Shown here piece after piece: positions 1-5,834 of a stretch of 6,334 bases of DNA (within the stretch, counting starts at the first letter, position 1; each line of letters starts with the position of its first letter). Position numbers and translations under genes: made by a program. The DNA is from CAZDHT01 sp964505325 (lineage in GTDB: Bacteria > Planctomycetota > PUPC01): NCBI GenBank assembly GCA_964505325.1, contig CAZDHT010000287.1, positions 1 through 6,334 of the forward strand, read 5' to 3'. The notes below the pieces were generated by a model. The model was not told where the DNA came from, made no database searches, and saw only the letters and a program-made list of their open reading frames with translations.

Positions 1-199
1 TTCCGTCGTCCACGTCACGGTCGACTGGGACAACAGCAAGCTCTACGTGATGGACGCTGGCGTGTGGGGTAGCAGCGGCAACCGTCAGGCGCGCATTCAC
101 GTCTTCACCCTTGAGGACGTTGTGCCGCCCGTCCCCGAGCCTACGGGGCTGGGCCTGGTCGGCCTGGCGCTCCTGGCGCTTCGTAGAAGGAGAAGCTGA
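1..199 (+). CDS. C-terminal end of a PEP-CTERM secreted protein (5' truncated by window edge)
   Basis: The frame is open from base 2 and ends at TGA 197-199, giving 65 visible residues. They contain the block VDWDNSKLYVMD, then ARIHVFTLEDV, then the tail PEPTGLGLVGLALLAL followed by RRRRS. This matches the end of both downstream paralogues (VDWDTHQLYVLE...ARIHVFTFEGPV...PEP; VDWPTNQLYVLE...ARVHVFTLQGPV...PEP), so it is the first visible member of a tandem family. PEP-CTERM tails are known sorting signals: an exosortase is thought to cleave near PEP after Sec export, with the hydrophobic span and basic end holding the protein in the inner membrane. The mature function is unknown. The start and most of the gene lie outside the window. 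Confidence 0.9.
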   Translation, partial: SVVHVTVDWDNSKLYVMDAGVWGSSGNRQARIHVFTLEDVVPPVPEPTGLGLVGLALLALRRRRS

Positions 200-208
200 C
201 TAACGATT

Positions 209-238
209 CCCGTCCGGCGGCCGAAGCTGCCGGGCGGG
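209..238 (+). terminator. Stop-adjacent hairpin after first PEP-CTERM gene
   Basis: A 13-bp stem pairs 209-221 with 226-238 (two G:U pairs) around a CGAA loop, 9 nt after the stop. No T-run follows, so it is not a classical intrinsic terminator. It may be a U-less terminator or an mRNA 3'-end stabiliser. The right arm continues into leader DNA that is repeated upstream of the third gene. Confidence 0.5.
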
Positions 239-259
239 CTCAGGACGTGTTTGAAATGG
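210..259 (+). repeat. Intergenic/leader repeat, copy A (partner 1521-1570)
   Basis: Bases 210-259 match 1521-1570 at about 44 of 50 positions by eye. Identical blocks are ccgtccggcggc and gccgggcgggctcagga, followed by gtgtttg and aatgg. Most differences fall in the hairpin loop region. The repeat precedes two paralogous genes, so the duplicated unit included its upstream leader and hairpin, not only coding DNA. Confidence 0.75.
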
Positions 260-276
260 TCAACGGAACTGAAGAA

Positions 277-282
277 AGGAGG
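277..282 (+). promoter_or_regulatory. Ribosome binding site deciding the start of the second gene
   Basis: AGGAGG lies 6 nt upstream of ATG 289. In-frame upstream candidates (GTG 247, ATG 256) have only a degenerate AGGACG ahead of them, so 289 is preferred. It also gives a compact signal peptide beginning MGKTMLRVAVV. Confidence 0.8.
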
Positions 283-288
283 CCGGAA

Positions 289-1458
289 ATGGGTAAGACA
301 ATGTTGAGAGTGGCAGTGGTGATGATGGCTCTGCTGGCGTTGAGCGCCGCGGCGATGGCGGATCTTGCGTTGAACTACGAGGGGTCGTTCAATCTGCCCC
401 GCACGCAAGCTGCTTTCGGATACACGGATTACTATGGCAGCAACCTGGCGTTCGTCCCCAGCGGCACGCCGCGCCCGGCGTGGGACGCGGCGAACCCGAA
501 TGATCCGGTGCCGGGCCCGTCGATCGTCGTGCGGTACAGTCACCAGGGCCACGTAGTGGAGTACAATCAGTTCCCCACCTTGGCGAAGACCCCGGCGGAG
601 CTCGCGGCGGCTGGAACTGCGGCCGGCGTGCCGAACACCAGCGGCGGGACCGAGTATAAGGGAGGGTCGCCCTCGTGTGTGGACTCGGATGGCGACTTCT
701 GGAACGGCGGCCCCTCGGGCCTCCCAGACCCGAACATCCTCAGCGACCCGGGCACGTTCGTGTTAGGCACCAACACCGCGGGCGCCCAGGCCGCCATCGA
801 GACCGGCTGGTACGTGGGCCCCGGCGGCAGCAACTACCAGAACGGCGGCCTCCTCCGGCTGGGTGACGGGGCCGGCGGGAATCTCCCGACCGACGGGACG
901 GCCATCGACGCCCACTTCATCACCGCCGGGAACCTGAGCAACGGGCCAGGCTACATGAACTACGTTTCCGACAACGTCCGCACCAGCGGCACCACGGTCA
1001 CCGGGAGCCTGATGTTCACCGTCTACCAGGAGAACTACCTCGACGGGAAGGTGGACGTGGACTACATCCGCGATACGGCCGGCGGGGAATATGTCGTTAT
1101 GATCAACACCGACTACAGAAGTGAGGCGGGCATCGTGCCCGACGGCGACGGCAACTTCGACATCTACGTCTTCCCGGCGAGCACCACGGGCGACGTGAAG
1201 CGCGAGGATTTCGCCGTCAATATCGGCGCGGACATTGCCGCGGGGGCCGGCTGGCTCACTGACGGCAACTATGGCGGCGTCACCAGCACCGCTGTGGACT
1301 GGGACACCCATCAGCTCTACGTTCTTGAGTACGACTCGAAGGATGCCCGCATCCACGTCTTCACATTCGAGGGCCCGGTGACACCCCCCATCCCCGAGCC
1401 GGCAGGCCTGGGGCTGGTCGGCCTGGCGCTGCTCGCGATTCGCAAAAGGCGAAGTTAG
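289..1458 (+). CDS. PEP-CTERM secreted protein, tandem paralogue 2, function unknown
   Basis: The protein has 389 residues. Residues 1-24 form a Sec signal peptide (basic MGKTMLR, hydrophobic core, probable cleavage at AMA|D). The mature part (about 25-365) is Gly/Asp/Tyr-rich and looks all-beta. It includes SGGTEYKG, VDSDGDFW, LGDGAGGNLPTDG, DYIRDTAGGEYVVM and VDWDTHQLYVLE, ending ARIHVFTFEGPV. I see no catalytic motif. The repeated 'xLYVLE...xxHVF' and 'GDFW' type strands would suit a beta-propeller, but that is a guess. Residues 369-389 are a PEP-CTERM tail (PEPAGLGLVGLALLAI, then RKRRS), so the product is probably exported and sorted by an exosortase. Its close relative follows at 1669, and identity is concentrated at both ends of the two proteins. 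The start could instead be ATG 256, which adds 11 residues. Confidence 0.92.
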   Translation: MGKTMLRVAVVMMALLALSAAAMADLALNYEGSFNLPRTQAAFGYTDYYGSNLAFVPSGTPRPAWDAANPNDPVPGPSIVVRYSHQGHVVEYNQFPTLAKTPAELAAAGTAAGVPNTSGGTEYKGGSPSCVDSDGDFWNGGPSGLPDPNILSDPGTFVLGTNTAGAQAAIETGWYVGPGGSNYQNGGLLRLGDGAGGNLPTDGTAIDAHFITAGNLSNGPGYMNYVSDNVRTSGTTVTGSLMFTVYQENYLDGKVDVDYIRDTAGGEYVVMINTDYRSEAGIVPDGDGNFDIYVFPASTTGDVKREDFAVNIGADIAAGAGWLTDGNYGGVTSTAVDWDTHQLYVLEYDSKDARIHVFTFEGPVTPPIPEPAGLGLVGLALLAIRKRRS

Positions 1459-1466
1459 CTGAACCT

Positions 1467-1495
1467 GAAGAATGGCGGCTTTGCCGCCATTCTTC
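1467..1495 (+). terminator. Perfect 13-bp stop-adjacent hairpin after second gene
   Basis: GAAGAATGGCGGC (1467-1479) pairs perfectly with 1483-1495 around a TTT loop, starting 8 nt after the stop. There is no U-tract beyond the stem. The same element occurs after the last gene (5803-5831) with the stem unchanged and a different loop, so it appears to be a reused 3'-end module. Confidence 0.6.
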
Positions 1496-1498
1496 CAA

Positions 1499-1548
1499 GC
1501 CGTTCGCCGAAGGCGAACGGCCGTCCGGCGGCGAGAGCGGCCGGGCGG
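1499..1548 (+). repeat. Two further hairpins between second and third genes
   Basis: The first hairpin pairs 1499-1508 with 1512-1521 (10 bp, GAA loop). The second pairs about 1521-1529 with 1540-1548 (one T:G pair), and an inner 2-bp stem closes a GAGA (GNRA-type) loop at 1533-1536. The second corresponds to the hairpin at 209-238 and is part of leader repeat copy B (1521-1570). Together with 1467-1495 they make three consecutive stem-loops in about 80 nt. Confidence 0.55.
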
Positions 1549-1553
1549 GCTCA

Positions 1554-1691
1554 GGAGGTGTTTGGAATGGCAAAGGCCCTTTTGGAAAGGAGATCGGAAA
1601 TGAGTAAGCGGATGTCGAGTGTGGAGGTGTTTGAAATGGCAAAGGCCCTTTTGGGAAGGAGATCGGAAATGGGTAAGGCAATGTTGAGAGT
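1554..1691 (+). repeat. 69-bp tandem duplication of the translation-start region
   Basis: Copy 1 (1554-1622) and copy 2 (1623-1691) match at about 61 of 69 positions by eye. Each contains GGAGGTGTTTG, an in-frame ATG, AAGGCCCTTTTGG, an AAGGAG Shine-Dalgarno, ATCGGAA and a second ATG followed by (A/G)GTAAG. Because 69 is divisible by 3, the frame runs through both copies into the signal peptide. The third gene therefore has up to four in-frame ATGs with purine-rich upstream sequence: 1567, 1600, 1636 and 1669. Confidence 0.9.
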
Positions 1692-2775
1692 GGCAGTGGT
1701 GATGGCGGTTCTGCTGGCGCTGAGCACGGCGGCCATAGCGGACCTATCGCTGAACTACGAGGGCTCGATGAAGCTTCCTCGGCCGTCGATCAACGAGTAT
1801 TACGCCCAAGGCGCGGCGTACGTTCCGCACGGGACGCCTCGGCTGCCTGGATCCTCGGTGACCGGCCCGACGCTGCTGGTCTATTACGGCTGGCAGGGCC
1901 ATACGTTCGAGTACGGGTCGCTGCCGGGTCTCTCTCTGACGGCGGCGCAGCTTGCCGCCGCGCCGACGGCTGTCGAGATCCCCACGAGCAGCGGTGGCAC
2001 GCAGTACTGGAAGAGCATGGCGCTCCAGAACGTCGATACCGCCGGCAACATCTGGGACAGCCTCTCGACAGTTAGCACCTCTACCAGCGCGATGTACAGC
2101 GATCCCGGCGCGCACATGATGGGCGCAAGCAGCCTGAGCCCCAACTACAAGATCCAGGAGAGCGGCTGGGCCGGCGGCTACGCACGGCGTGGCGCGCAGC
2201 GGCTGGGCGACGGCGCGGGCGCCAACCTGCCCACCGACGGCAGCCTCGACGGCGCCACGTTCGTCATGTGCCGGCAGTTATACAACGGTCCCGCCTATAC
2301 GATTGCCGTCTACAACTCGGTCCGCAACGGTGACGGAGGCAACATGGTCAGCACGGAGTTGTACCGCTTCGACACGGGCTCCTGGCCCGCCAATTGGCAG
2401 GTGAATTACGTGCGAGATACGTCTGACGCCGAGTACTATCTGATGTGGCAAGAAGGCGGGCACACCGGCGACAGCTTCCTGATCGACGTCTACGATCCGT
2501 CGACCTCCGGCGCCGGTGCTACGCCGTCGCAGCCGCCGCTCGACATCGGCCCGGCCATTGCCGGCGGCGCCGGCTGGCTGGCCGGTGGAAGTAAGGTCGC
2601 CTATCTCGCCGTGGACTGGCCCACCAACCAGCTCTATGTGCTGGAGCAAAGCGGCCACGATGCGCGCGTGCACGTGTTCACGCTCCAGGGCCCGGTGGCC
2701 GCGCCCATTCCCGAGCCGGCGGGGCTCGGGCTGGTCGGGCTGGCGGTGTTGGGTCTGAAAAGGAGACGTTCGTAA
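1669..2775 (+). CDS. PEP-CTERM secreted protein, tandem paralogue 3, function unknown
   Basis: The protein has 368 residues from ATG 1669, which has AAGGAG at 1656-1661 and a 7-nt spacer. This start aligns with that of the second gene and gives a standard signal peptide, MGKAMLRVAVV...TAAIA|D, cleaved near residue 24. The mature region shares landmarks with paralogue 2: SLNYEGS, SGGTQYWK, RLGDGAGANLPTDG, NYVRDTSDAEYYLM, AGGAGWL, VDWPTNQLYVLE, DARVHVFTLQGPV. The middle has diverged strongly. The tail (348-368) is PEPAGLGLVGLAVLGL then KRRRS. An equally good Shine-Dalgarno and ATG lie at 1600 inside the duplicated leader. Starting there adds 23 residues, including charged VEVFEMAK and GRRSE, before the hydrophobic core, which would make an unusually long n-region. 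Function unknown; likely an envelope or extracellular protein. Confidence 0.92.
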   Translation: MGKAMLRVAVVMAVLLALSTAAIADLSLNYEGSMKLPRPSINEYYAQGAAYVPHGTPRLPGSSVTGPTLLVYYGWQGHTFEYGSLPGLSLTAAQLAAAPTAVEIPTSSGGTQYWKSMALQNVDTAGNIWDSLSTVSTSTSAMYSDPGAHMMGASSLSPNYKIQESGWAGGYARRGAQRLGDGAGANLPTDGSLDGATFVMCRQLYNGPAYTIAVYNSVRNGDGGNMVSTELYRFDTGSWPANWQVNYVRDTSDAEYYLMWQEGGHTGDSFLIDVYDPSTSGAGATPSQPPLDIGPAIAGGAGWLAGGSKVAYLAVDWPTNQLYVLEQSGHDARVHVFTLQGPVAAPIPEPAGLGLVGLAVLGLKRRRS

Positions 2776-2817
2776 TCACATAGGGGCGCTGCGTGCCGTG
2801 CCCCTGCTGTGTTGTGA
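2776..2817 (+). terminator. Stop-adjacent hairpin after third gene
   Basis: An outer 5-bp stem TCACA/TGTGA (2776-2780 with 2813-2817) encloses an 8-bp inner stem (2782-2789 with 2798-2805, one G:T pair). It starts at the base after the stop codon. No U-tract follows. Confidence 0.5.
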
Positions 2818-2864
2818 CGGTCAAAGACGGGGCATCGGAAGTTTGTTTAGGGGCTGTTTCAAAA

Positions 2865-2918
2865 CGTGGCACGGCAGGCCTGGCCGTGGGTGTTCACGGG
2901 CTGGAAGCCCGTGCCACG
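2865..2918. repeat. REP-like double-hairpin palindrome
   Basis: Outer arms CGTGGCACGG (2865-2874) and CCGTGCCACG (2909-2918) are perfect inverted repeats. Each arm can also form its own hairpin: CACGGC/GCCGTG (2870-2875 with 2883-2888) and CACGGGC/GCCCGTG (2895-2901 with 2907-2913, loop TGGAA). Two adjacent hairpins inside an inverted repeat are typical of REPIN-type elements. The antisense reading gives RGTGFQPVNTHG, a word I recall from spurious ORFs over dispersed palindromes in planctomycete genomes. Copy number needs a whole genome. Confidence 0.6.
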
Positions 2919-2962
2919 AAGAGGCGGACCGCTTTCAGATAGACTGTCATAAGGAGACGCAT

Positions 2963-3046
2963 ATGAGAGGTTCGAACGGTGCCGGCTTCCGGCGAGGGAA
3001 TCGTGGTGAAGAGAAGGTCCCTTCACGTAAAGGAGGAGTACGATGA
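2963..3046 (+). CDS. 27-codon small ORF coupled to the downstream peptidase gene
   Basis: ATG 2963 has AAGGAG at 2951-2956 with a 6-nt spacer, a strong ribosome binding site. It encodes a 27-residue basic, Gly/Arg-rich peptide (begins MRGSNGAGFRRG, ends SRKGGVR) with no signal peptide or membrane segment. The stop TGA (3044-3046) overlaps the peptidase start ATG (3043-3045) as ATGA, a classic translational-coupling arrangement. The peptidase's own Shine-Dalgarno lies inside the last codons. It may be a leader or uORF setting translation of the peptidase, a small protein, or chance. No similarity recognised. Confidence 0.5.
   Translation: MRGSNGAGFRRGNRGEEKVPSRKGGVR
3029..3036 (+). promoter_or_regulatory. 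Strong ribosome binding site of the peptidase gene
   Basis: AAAGGAGG lies 6 nt before ATG 3043. It fixes that start, and the signal peptide begins immediately (MRKLVAVSLVLL). Confidence 0.85.
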
Positions 3047-4386
3047 GGAAACTCGTTGCAGTCAGTCTCGTGTTATTGATTTTCGCTTGTGGCGCCGCCC
3101 AGGCCGCGTGGGTGGTGGACAAGAGCGCGCAGATCCCGGACGTGGACAAGCCGGGCAAAGGAAACAACCCGAACCCGGCGCGTCCCGGGGACAACTCCTG
3201 CTGGCAGGCCGCGGCCTCCAATGTCCTGGCCGCTGCGGGATGGGGGCGCGACCCGACCGGCGTCAACACCAAACAGCTCAAGGCCGAGAACATCTACGCG
3301 CAACTGAATGCCGACCTGGGCATTGTGAACTTTGGCTGCGCGCACAACGCCATCAACTACTGGCTCTACACCTATGCCCTGAACCCCGCCGCGGGCGTGG
3401 ACTATCAGCCGGGCGCTTCGAACTACACGGACGTGACGGTGAAGACCCAGTTCGCCCCTCCGCTGGGGGTGGCCGAGTACAACCTCGTGCTGAACCAGTT
3501 GGGCCGGGGCCAGTACGTGGTGGTCGGCTTTGACGTCCCGCCCCACTGCATGACCCTGGTGGGCGGAAACCCAGACAACGCCGCGCCGCCCGGCGGCCAG
3601 AACACCCAGTCCATCTGGCACGACTCCGACGCCGACGTGGGCAATCTTCCCGGCGGCGGTGTGGACGACGACGTGTACTTCAACGATTTCCTCCACCTGG
3701 CGGACACCCCCGCCTGGGACTTGGCCGTGAACGCGCCCGGGGGTCCGTGGCACGAGCGGATCGCCCAGACCTACGTCGTCCTGTGCCCGGGCCTGAAGAA
3801 GCCCACTTACGCCATGGAGAACTACGACGCCGCTTTCTTCATGCAGGACACCGACAAGGACGGCAACTGGGACCCCGGCTTCCGCGTGGCCGGGACACAA
3901 GCGGGTGTCTTCGGCACCCCCCAGTGGGGCGGGGCAGGCACCAACGACGAAAACACCATCACCGTCCAGAACCAGGAGATCTCCGGCAAACAGAAGGAGA
4001 TCTGGCTGCTCATCGACTACGTGGACGCCGACTGGGAGCTGGACTGGGCGTACACGGACCCAGCGGGGGCGCCGCTCCCCCGGCCCGAGGACGACATCTA
4101 CGTCGTCGACGACCAGGGGAACGAGTACAAGAACCCCGTCGTCACGCACTCCACAGACGAGGGCCAATTGAGCTACTACTGGATCCTGAACGACCAGCCG
4201 GCGTGGGAGAAGATCGTCTTTCCGGACGACAGGTACCGGCTGCTCGGCGACAAAGCCGACAACGATGTCAAGGACTGGGACCTGGCGGTCTACTGCGCCC
4301 AGGGCGACGGGATGATCATCCCCGAGCCGGCGGGCCTGGCGCTGATGGGGCTGGCGCTGCTGGCCTGGAAACGCCGGCGTGCGTAG
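3043..4386 (+). CDS. Secreted papain-fold-type cysteine peptidase candidate with PEP-CTERM tail
   Basis: The protein has 447 residues. Signal peptide 1-21/22 (MRKLVAVSLVLLIFACGAAQA|AW). Mature residues about 50-250 look like a papain-superfamily peptidase of the C39-like or C66 (IdeS-like) kind. Nucleophile candidate: Cys53 in DNSCWQAAASNVLAAAGW, a CW(x)AA(x)SN start to the active-site helix. General base: His168 in PPHCMTLVGG. Third residue: Asp194 or Asp196 in SIWHDSDADVG. Cys-helix, H-x-(M/A)-T-(L/V) strand, then DSD is the order in those families. After residue 256 comes a probable beta-rich accessory region with a calcium-loop-like DTDKDGNWD (269-277) and WELDWAYTDP. PEP-CTERM tail 427-447 (PEPAGLALMGLALLAW, KRRRA). 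Translation is probably coupled to the small ORF ending at 3046. The substrate is unknown, and activity is inferred from motifs only. A lipobox-like IFAC near residue 16 is poor. Confidence 0.85.
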   Translation: MRKLVAVSLVLLIFACGAAQAAWVVDKSAQIPDVDKPGKGNNPNPARPGDNSCWQAAASNVLAAAGWGRDPTGVNTKQLKAENIYAQLNADLGIVNFGCAHNAINYWLYTYALNPAAGVDYQPGASNYTDVTVKTQFAPPLGVAEYNLVLNQLGRGQYVVVGFDVPPHCMTLVGGNPDNAAPPGGQNTQSIWHDSDADVGNLPGGGVDDDVYFNDFLHLADTPAWDLAVNAPGGPWHERIAQTYVVLCPGLKKPTYAMENYDAAFFMQDTDKDGNWDPGFRVAGTQAGVFGTPQWGGAGTNDENTITVQNQEISGKQKEIWLLIDYVDADWELDWAYTDPAGAPLPRPEDDIYVVDDQGNEYKNPVVTHSTDEGQLSYYWILNDQPAWEKIVFPDDRYRLLGDKADNDVKDWDLAVYCAQGDGMIIPEPAGLALMGLALLAWKRRRA

Positions 4387-4388
4387 GT

Positions 4389-4440
4389 GCGTGACCGGCC
4401 ATGCCGGCGCAGACCCTGCCCGGCTGGCGCCTTGTCACGC
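4389..4440 (+). terminator. Long compound hairpin after the peptidase gene
   Basis: It begins 2 nt after the stop. A perfect 7-bp base, GCGTGAC/GTCACGC (4389-4395 with 4434-4440), encloses GCCA/TGGC (4398-4401 with 4425-4428), GCCGG/CCGGC (4403-4407 with 4420-4424) and GCAG/CTGC (4409-4412 with 4416-4419), with an ACC loop. There is no U-tract beyond it. Confidence 0.5.
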
Positions 4441-4470
4441 CGAAGTCCCGCCTCGTCTGGACAAAGGCGG

Positions 4471-4518
4471 ATGATCGGGCTGATGATGATGATCGCAAGA
4501 CGCAAGAGGGGGCCGTGA
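4471..4518 (+). CDS. Possible 15-codon leader ORF before the caspase-like gene
   Basis: ATG 4471 to TGA 4518 encodes MIGLMMMIARRKRGP, a hydrophobic stretch followed by basic residues, reminiscent of a PEP-CTERM end. The only ribosome-site candidate (AAAGG at 4463-4467) sits just 3 nt from ATG, which is too close to be good. It ends 42 nt before the next start. It is as likely to be chance, or a decayed gene end, as a real leader peptide. Confidence 0.15.
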   Translation: MIGLMMMIARRKRGP

Positions 4519-4549
4519 AGGCCCAGGACCAGGACGTGGCTCTTACTGG

Positions 4550-4555
4550 AGGAGG
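4550..4555 (+). promoter_or_regulatory. Ribosome binding site of the caspase-like gene
   Basis: AGGAGG within GGAGGAGGAG lies 5 nt before ATG 4561. It supports this start, where a textbook signal peptide (MKKVIVALTVVVVL) begins. Confidence 0.85.
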
Positions 4556-4560
4556 AGAAG

Positions 4561-5790
4561 ATGAAGAAGGTGATTGTGGCTCTGACGGTCGTTGTGGTAT
4601 TGGGCCTCGGAGCCGCCTGGGCGGCGGACACCGCTGCGCCGAAGCAGTTCCCGGGCGAGCACTCGACGATCGTGACGTCCGACGGCTCGATCCGCGACGA
4701 TGAACTGGCGGACTATATCGCCGGCCAAGTCGCGGGCAAGAACGTCAGCGACGTCAAGGTCTTCTTCCAGCAATGCTACGGCGGCGGATTCCTGGATGAC
4801 ATCGAGCGGGCCCTCGGCCCGACCGGGATCCCCTGGGTGGCCGGCTCGGCCGCCAACCCCAATGAACCCGCGTGGACGGGCGAGGGCAACGGCGGAGCCG
4901 GCAGCTTCTGGACCGACGCGTTCGGCGACAACATGGGCGGCACGGGCACCGTCGCCGGCGACATCGGCGCGACCAATGCCGCCGATGCCGCCGCCCCCGG
5001 AAACCCGATGGCCGACGGTGAGCCGGAGCACCCGCAGCAGGCCTCCGGCAACAACGGGTCCGGCATCACGTGGGGCTCGCAGGCACAGGTCGTCGTCTTC
5101 GCCGGCAACCCCAACATGACGTCCATCGAGAACGACGTCTCGAATGTGGAAGACGCCTTCAGCGATCAGTACCACGGCGATCCCGACTCCACCATCTATA
5201 CGAGCGCGACCGGCTCGCGGTCGACGCAGGACCTGAAGGACATGATCCATGACGCCTGCGACGGCCTGCAGGGCGGACAGCTCGTCCTCTATTTCGGTGA
5301 CCACGGCGACACGGAATTCGACGCCGACGAGTTCTGGAACGACCTGATGGGCGGCATGGGTATCCTCGCCGATCCGGTCGCCGGATGGGGCACGACCATC
5401 GACCTGCACGACGGCTGGGTCACCGGGCTCGAATGGATGAACGAGAAGGCCGACGAAGACCCCGAGCCCTATTTCAACGTCGTGCCGACAGGGCCGGTCG
5501 TGGCGGGCGAGTGGGACCTGGTGTTGAACGGCTTCTCGATGGCCCTGCCGGATATGCTGGCCGGTGAGAGCGTGGATATTCCGGTTTCGTGGGACGTCAT
5601 CCTGGCCGGGCTGAACACGGTCCAACTGCTCCCGACCGTACCCGGAGGGCCGGCGCCGCTTGAGCTCGAGAACCTCGAGCTGTCCAGCGGCCCCATCGCC
5701 TTGCGGCTGCGGCCCGACATCATCCCCGAGCCGGCCGGGCTGGGGCTCGTCGGGCTCATGTTGGTCGCACTGAAGAGAAAGAGACGCTAG
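4561..5790 (+). CDS. Secreted caspase-like (clan CD, C13/C14-type) protein with PEP-CTERM tail, apparently circularly permuted
   Basis: The protein has 409 residues. Signal peptide 1-21 (MKKVIVAL...AAWA|AD). The Cys half comes first: DDELADYI helix (46-53), strand DVKVFFQQCYGGGFLDDI with candidate nucleophile Cys72, then GSAANPNEPAW (95-105) and GSFWTDAF (114-121), running to GEPEHPQQAS (153-162). This resembles the Cys-containing second half of bacterial legumain/caspase-like proteins. The His half follows: strand AQVVVFAG (175-182), NDVSNVEDAF (191-200), STIYTS (210-215), helix TQDLKDMIHDAC, then LVLYFGDHGD with His248-Gly249, normally the first half. Native families run His before Cys. His34 (GEHSTIVTSDGS) is an alternative base. 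A beta-rich region (about 310-385) leads to the tail 389-409 (PEPAGLGLVGLMLVAL, KRKRR). Fold assignment is by motif; activity is unproven. Confidence 0.85.
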   Translation: MKKVIVALTVVVVLGLGAAWAADTAAPKQFPGEHSTIVTSDGSIRDDELADYIAGQVAGKNVSDVKVFFQQCYGGGFLDDIERALGPTGIPWVAGSAANPNEPAWTGEGNGGAGSFWTDAFGDNMGGTGTVAGDIGATNAADAAAPGNPMADGEPEHPQQASGNNGSGITWGSQAQVVVFAGNPNMTSIENDVSNVEDAFSDQYHGDPDSTIYTSATGSRSTQDLKDMIHDACDGLQGGQLVLYFGDHGDTEFDADEFWNDLMGGMGILADPVAGWGTTIDLHDGWVTGLEWMNEKADEDPEPYFNVVPTGPVVAGEWDLVLNGFSMALPDMLAGESVDIPVSWDVILAGLNTVQLLPTVPGGPAPLELENLELSSGPIALRLRPDIIPEPAGLGLVGLMLVALKRKRR

Positions 5791-5802
5791 ACCGACGAGC
5801 CT

Positions 5803-5831
5803 GAAGAATGGCGGCCCGGCCGCCATTCTTC
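5803..5831 (+). terminator. Perfect 13-bp stop-adjacent hairpin after the caspase-like gene
   Basis: The stem 5803-5815 with 5819-5831 is identical in sequence to that at 1467-1495, but the loop is CCG instead of TTT. Flanks are also shared (CCT before; CAAGCCG after), so 5800-5838 matches 1464-1502 at 36 of 39 positions. No U-tract follows. Confidence 0.6.
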
Positions 5832-5834
5832 CAA

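Noticed and set aside
2867..2884. TGGCACG resembling a sigma-54 -24 element
   Set aside because: No TTGC-type -12 box follows at the right spacing, and the motif is explained by the palindrome arm.
3079..3093. Possible lipobox (IFAC, Cys16) in the peptidase signal peptide
   Set aside because: Phe at -2 is atypical, and a good signal-peptidase I site (AQA|AW) lies just after it. PEP-CTERM proteins normally use that route.
3073..4167. 364-codon open frame on the minus strand
   Set aside because: It is a shadow of the peptidase gene, rich in Val/Gly/His with no recognisable domain. The plus frame has an RBS, signal peptide, catalytic motifs and a sorting tail.
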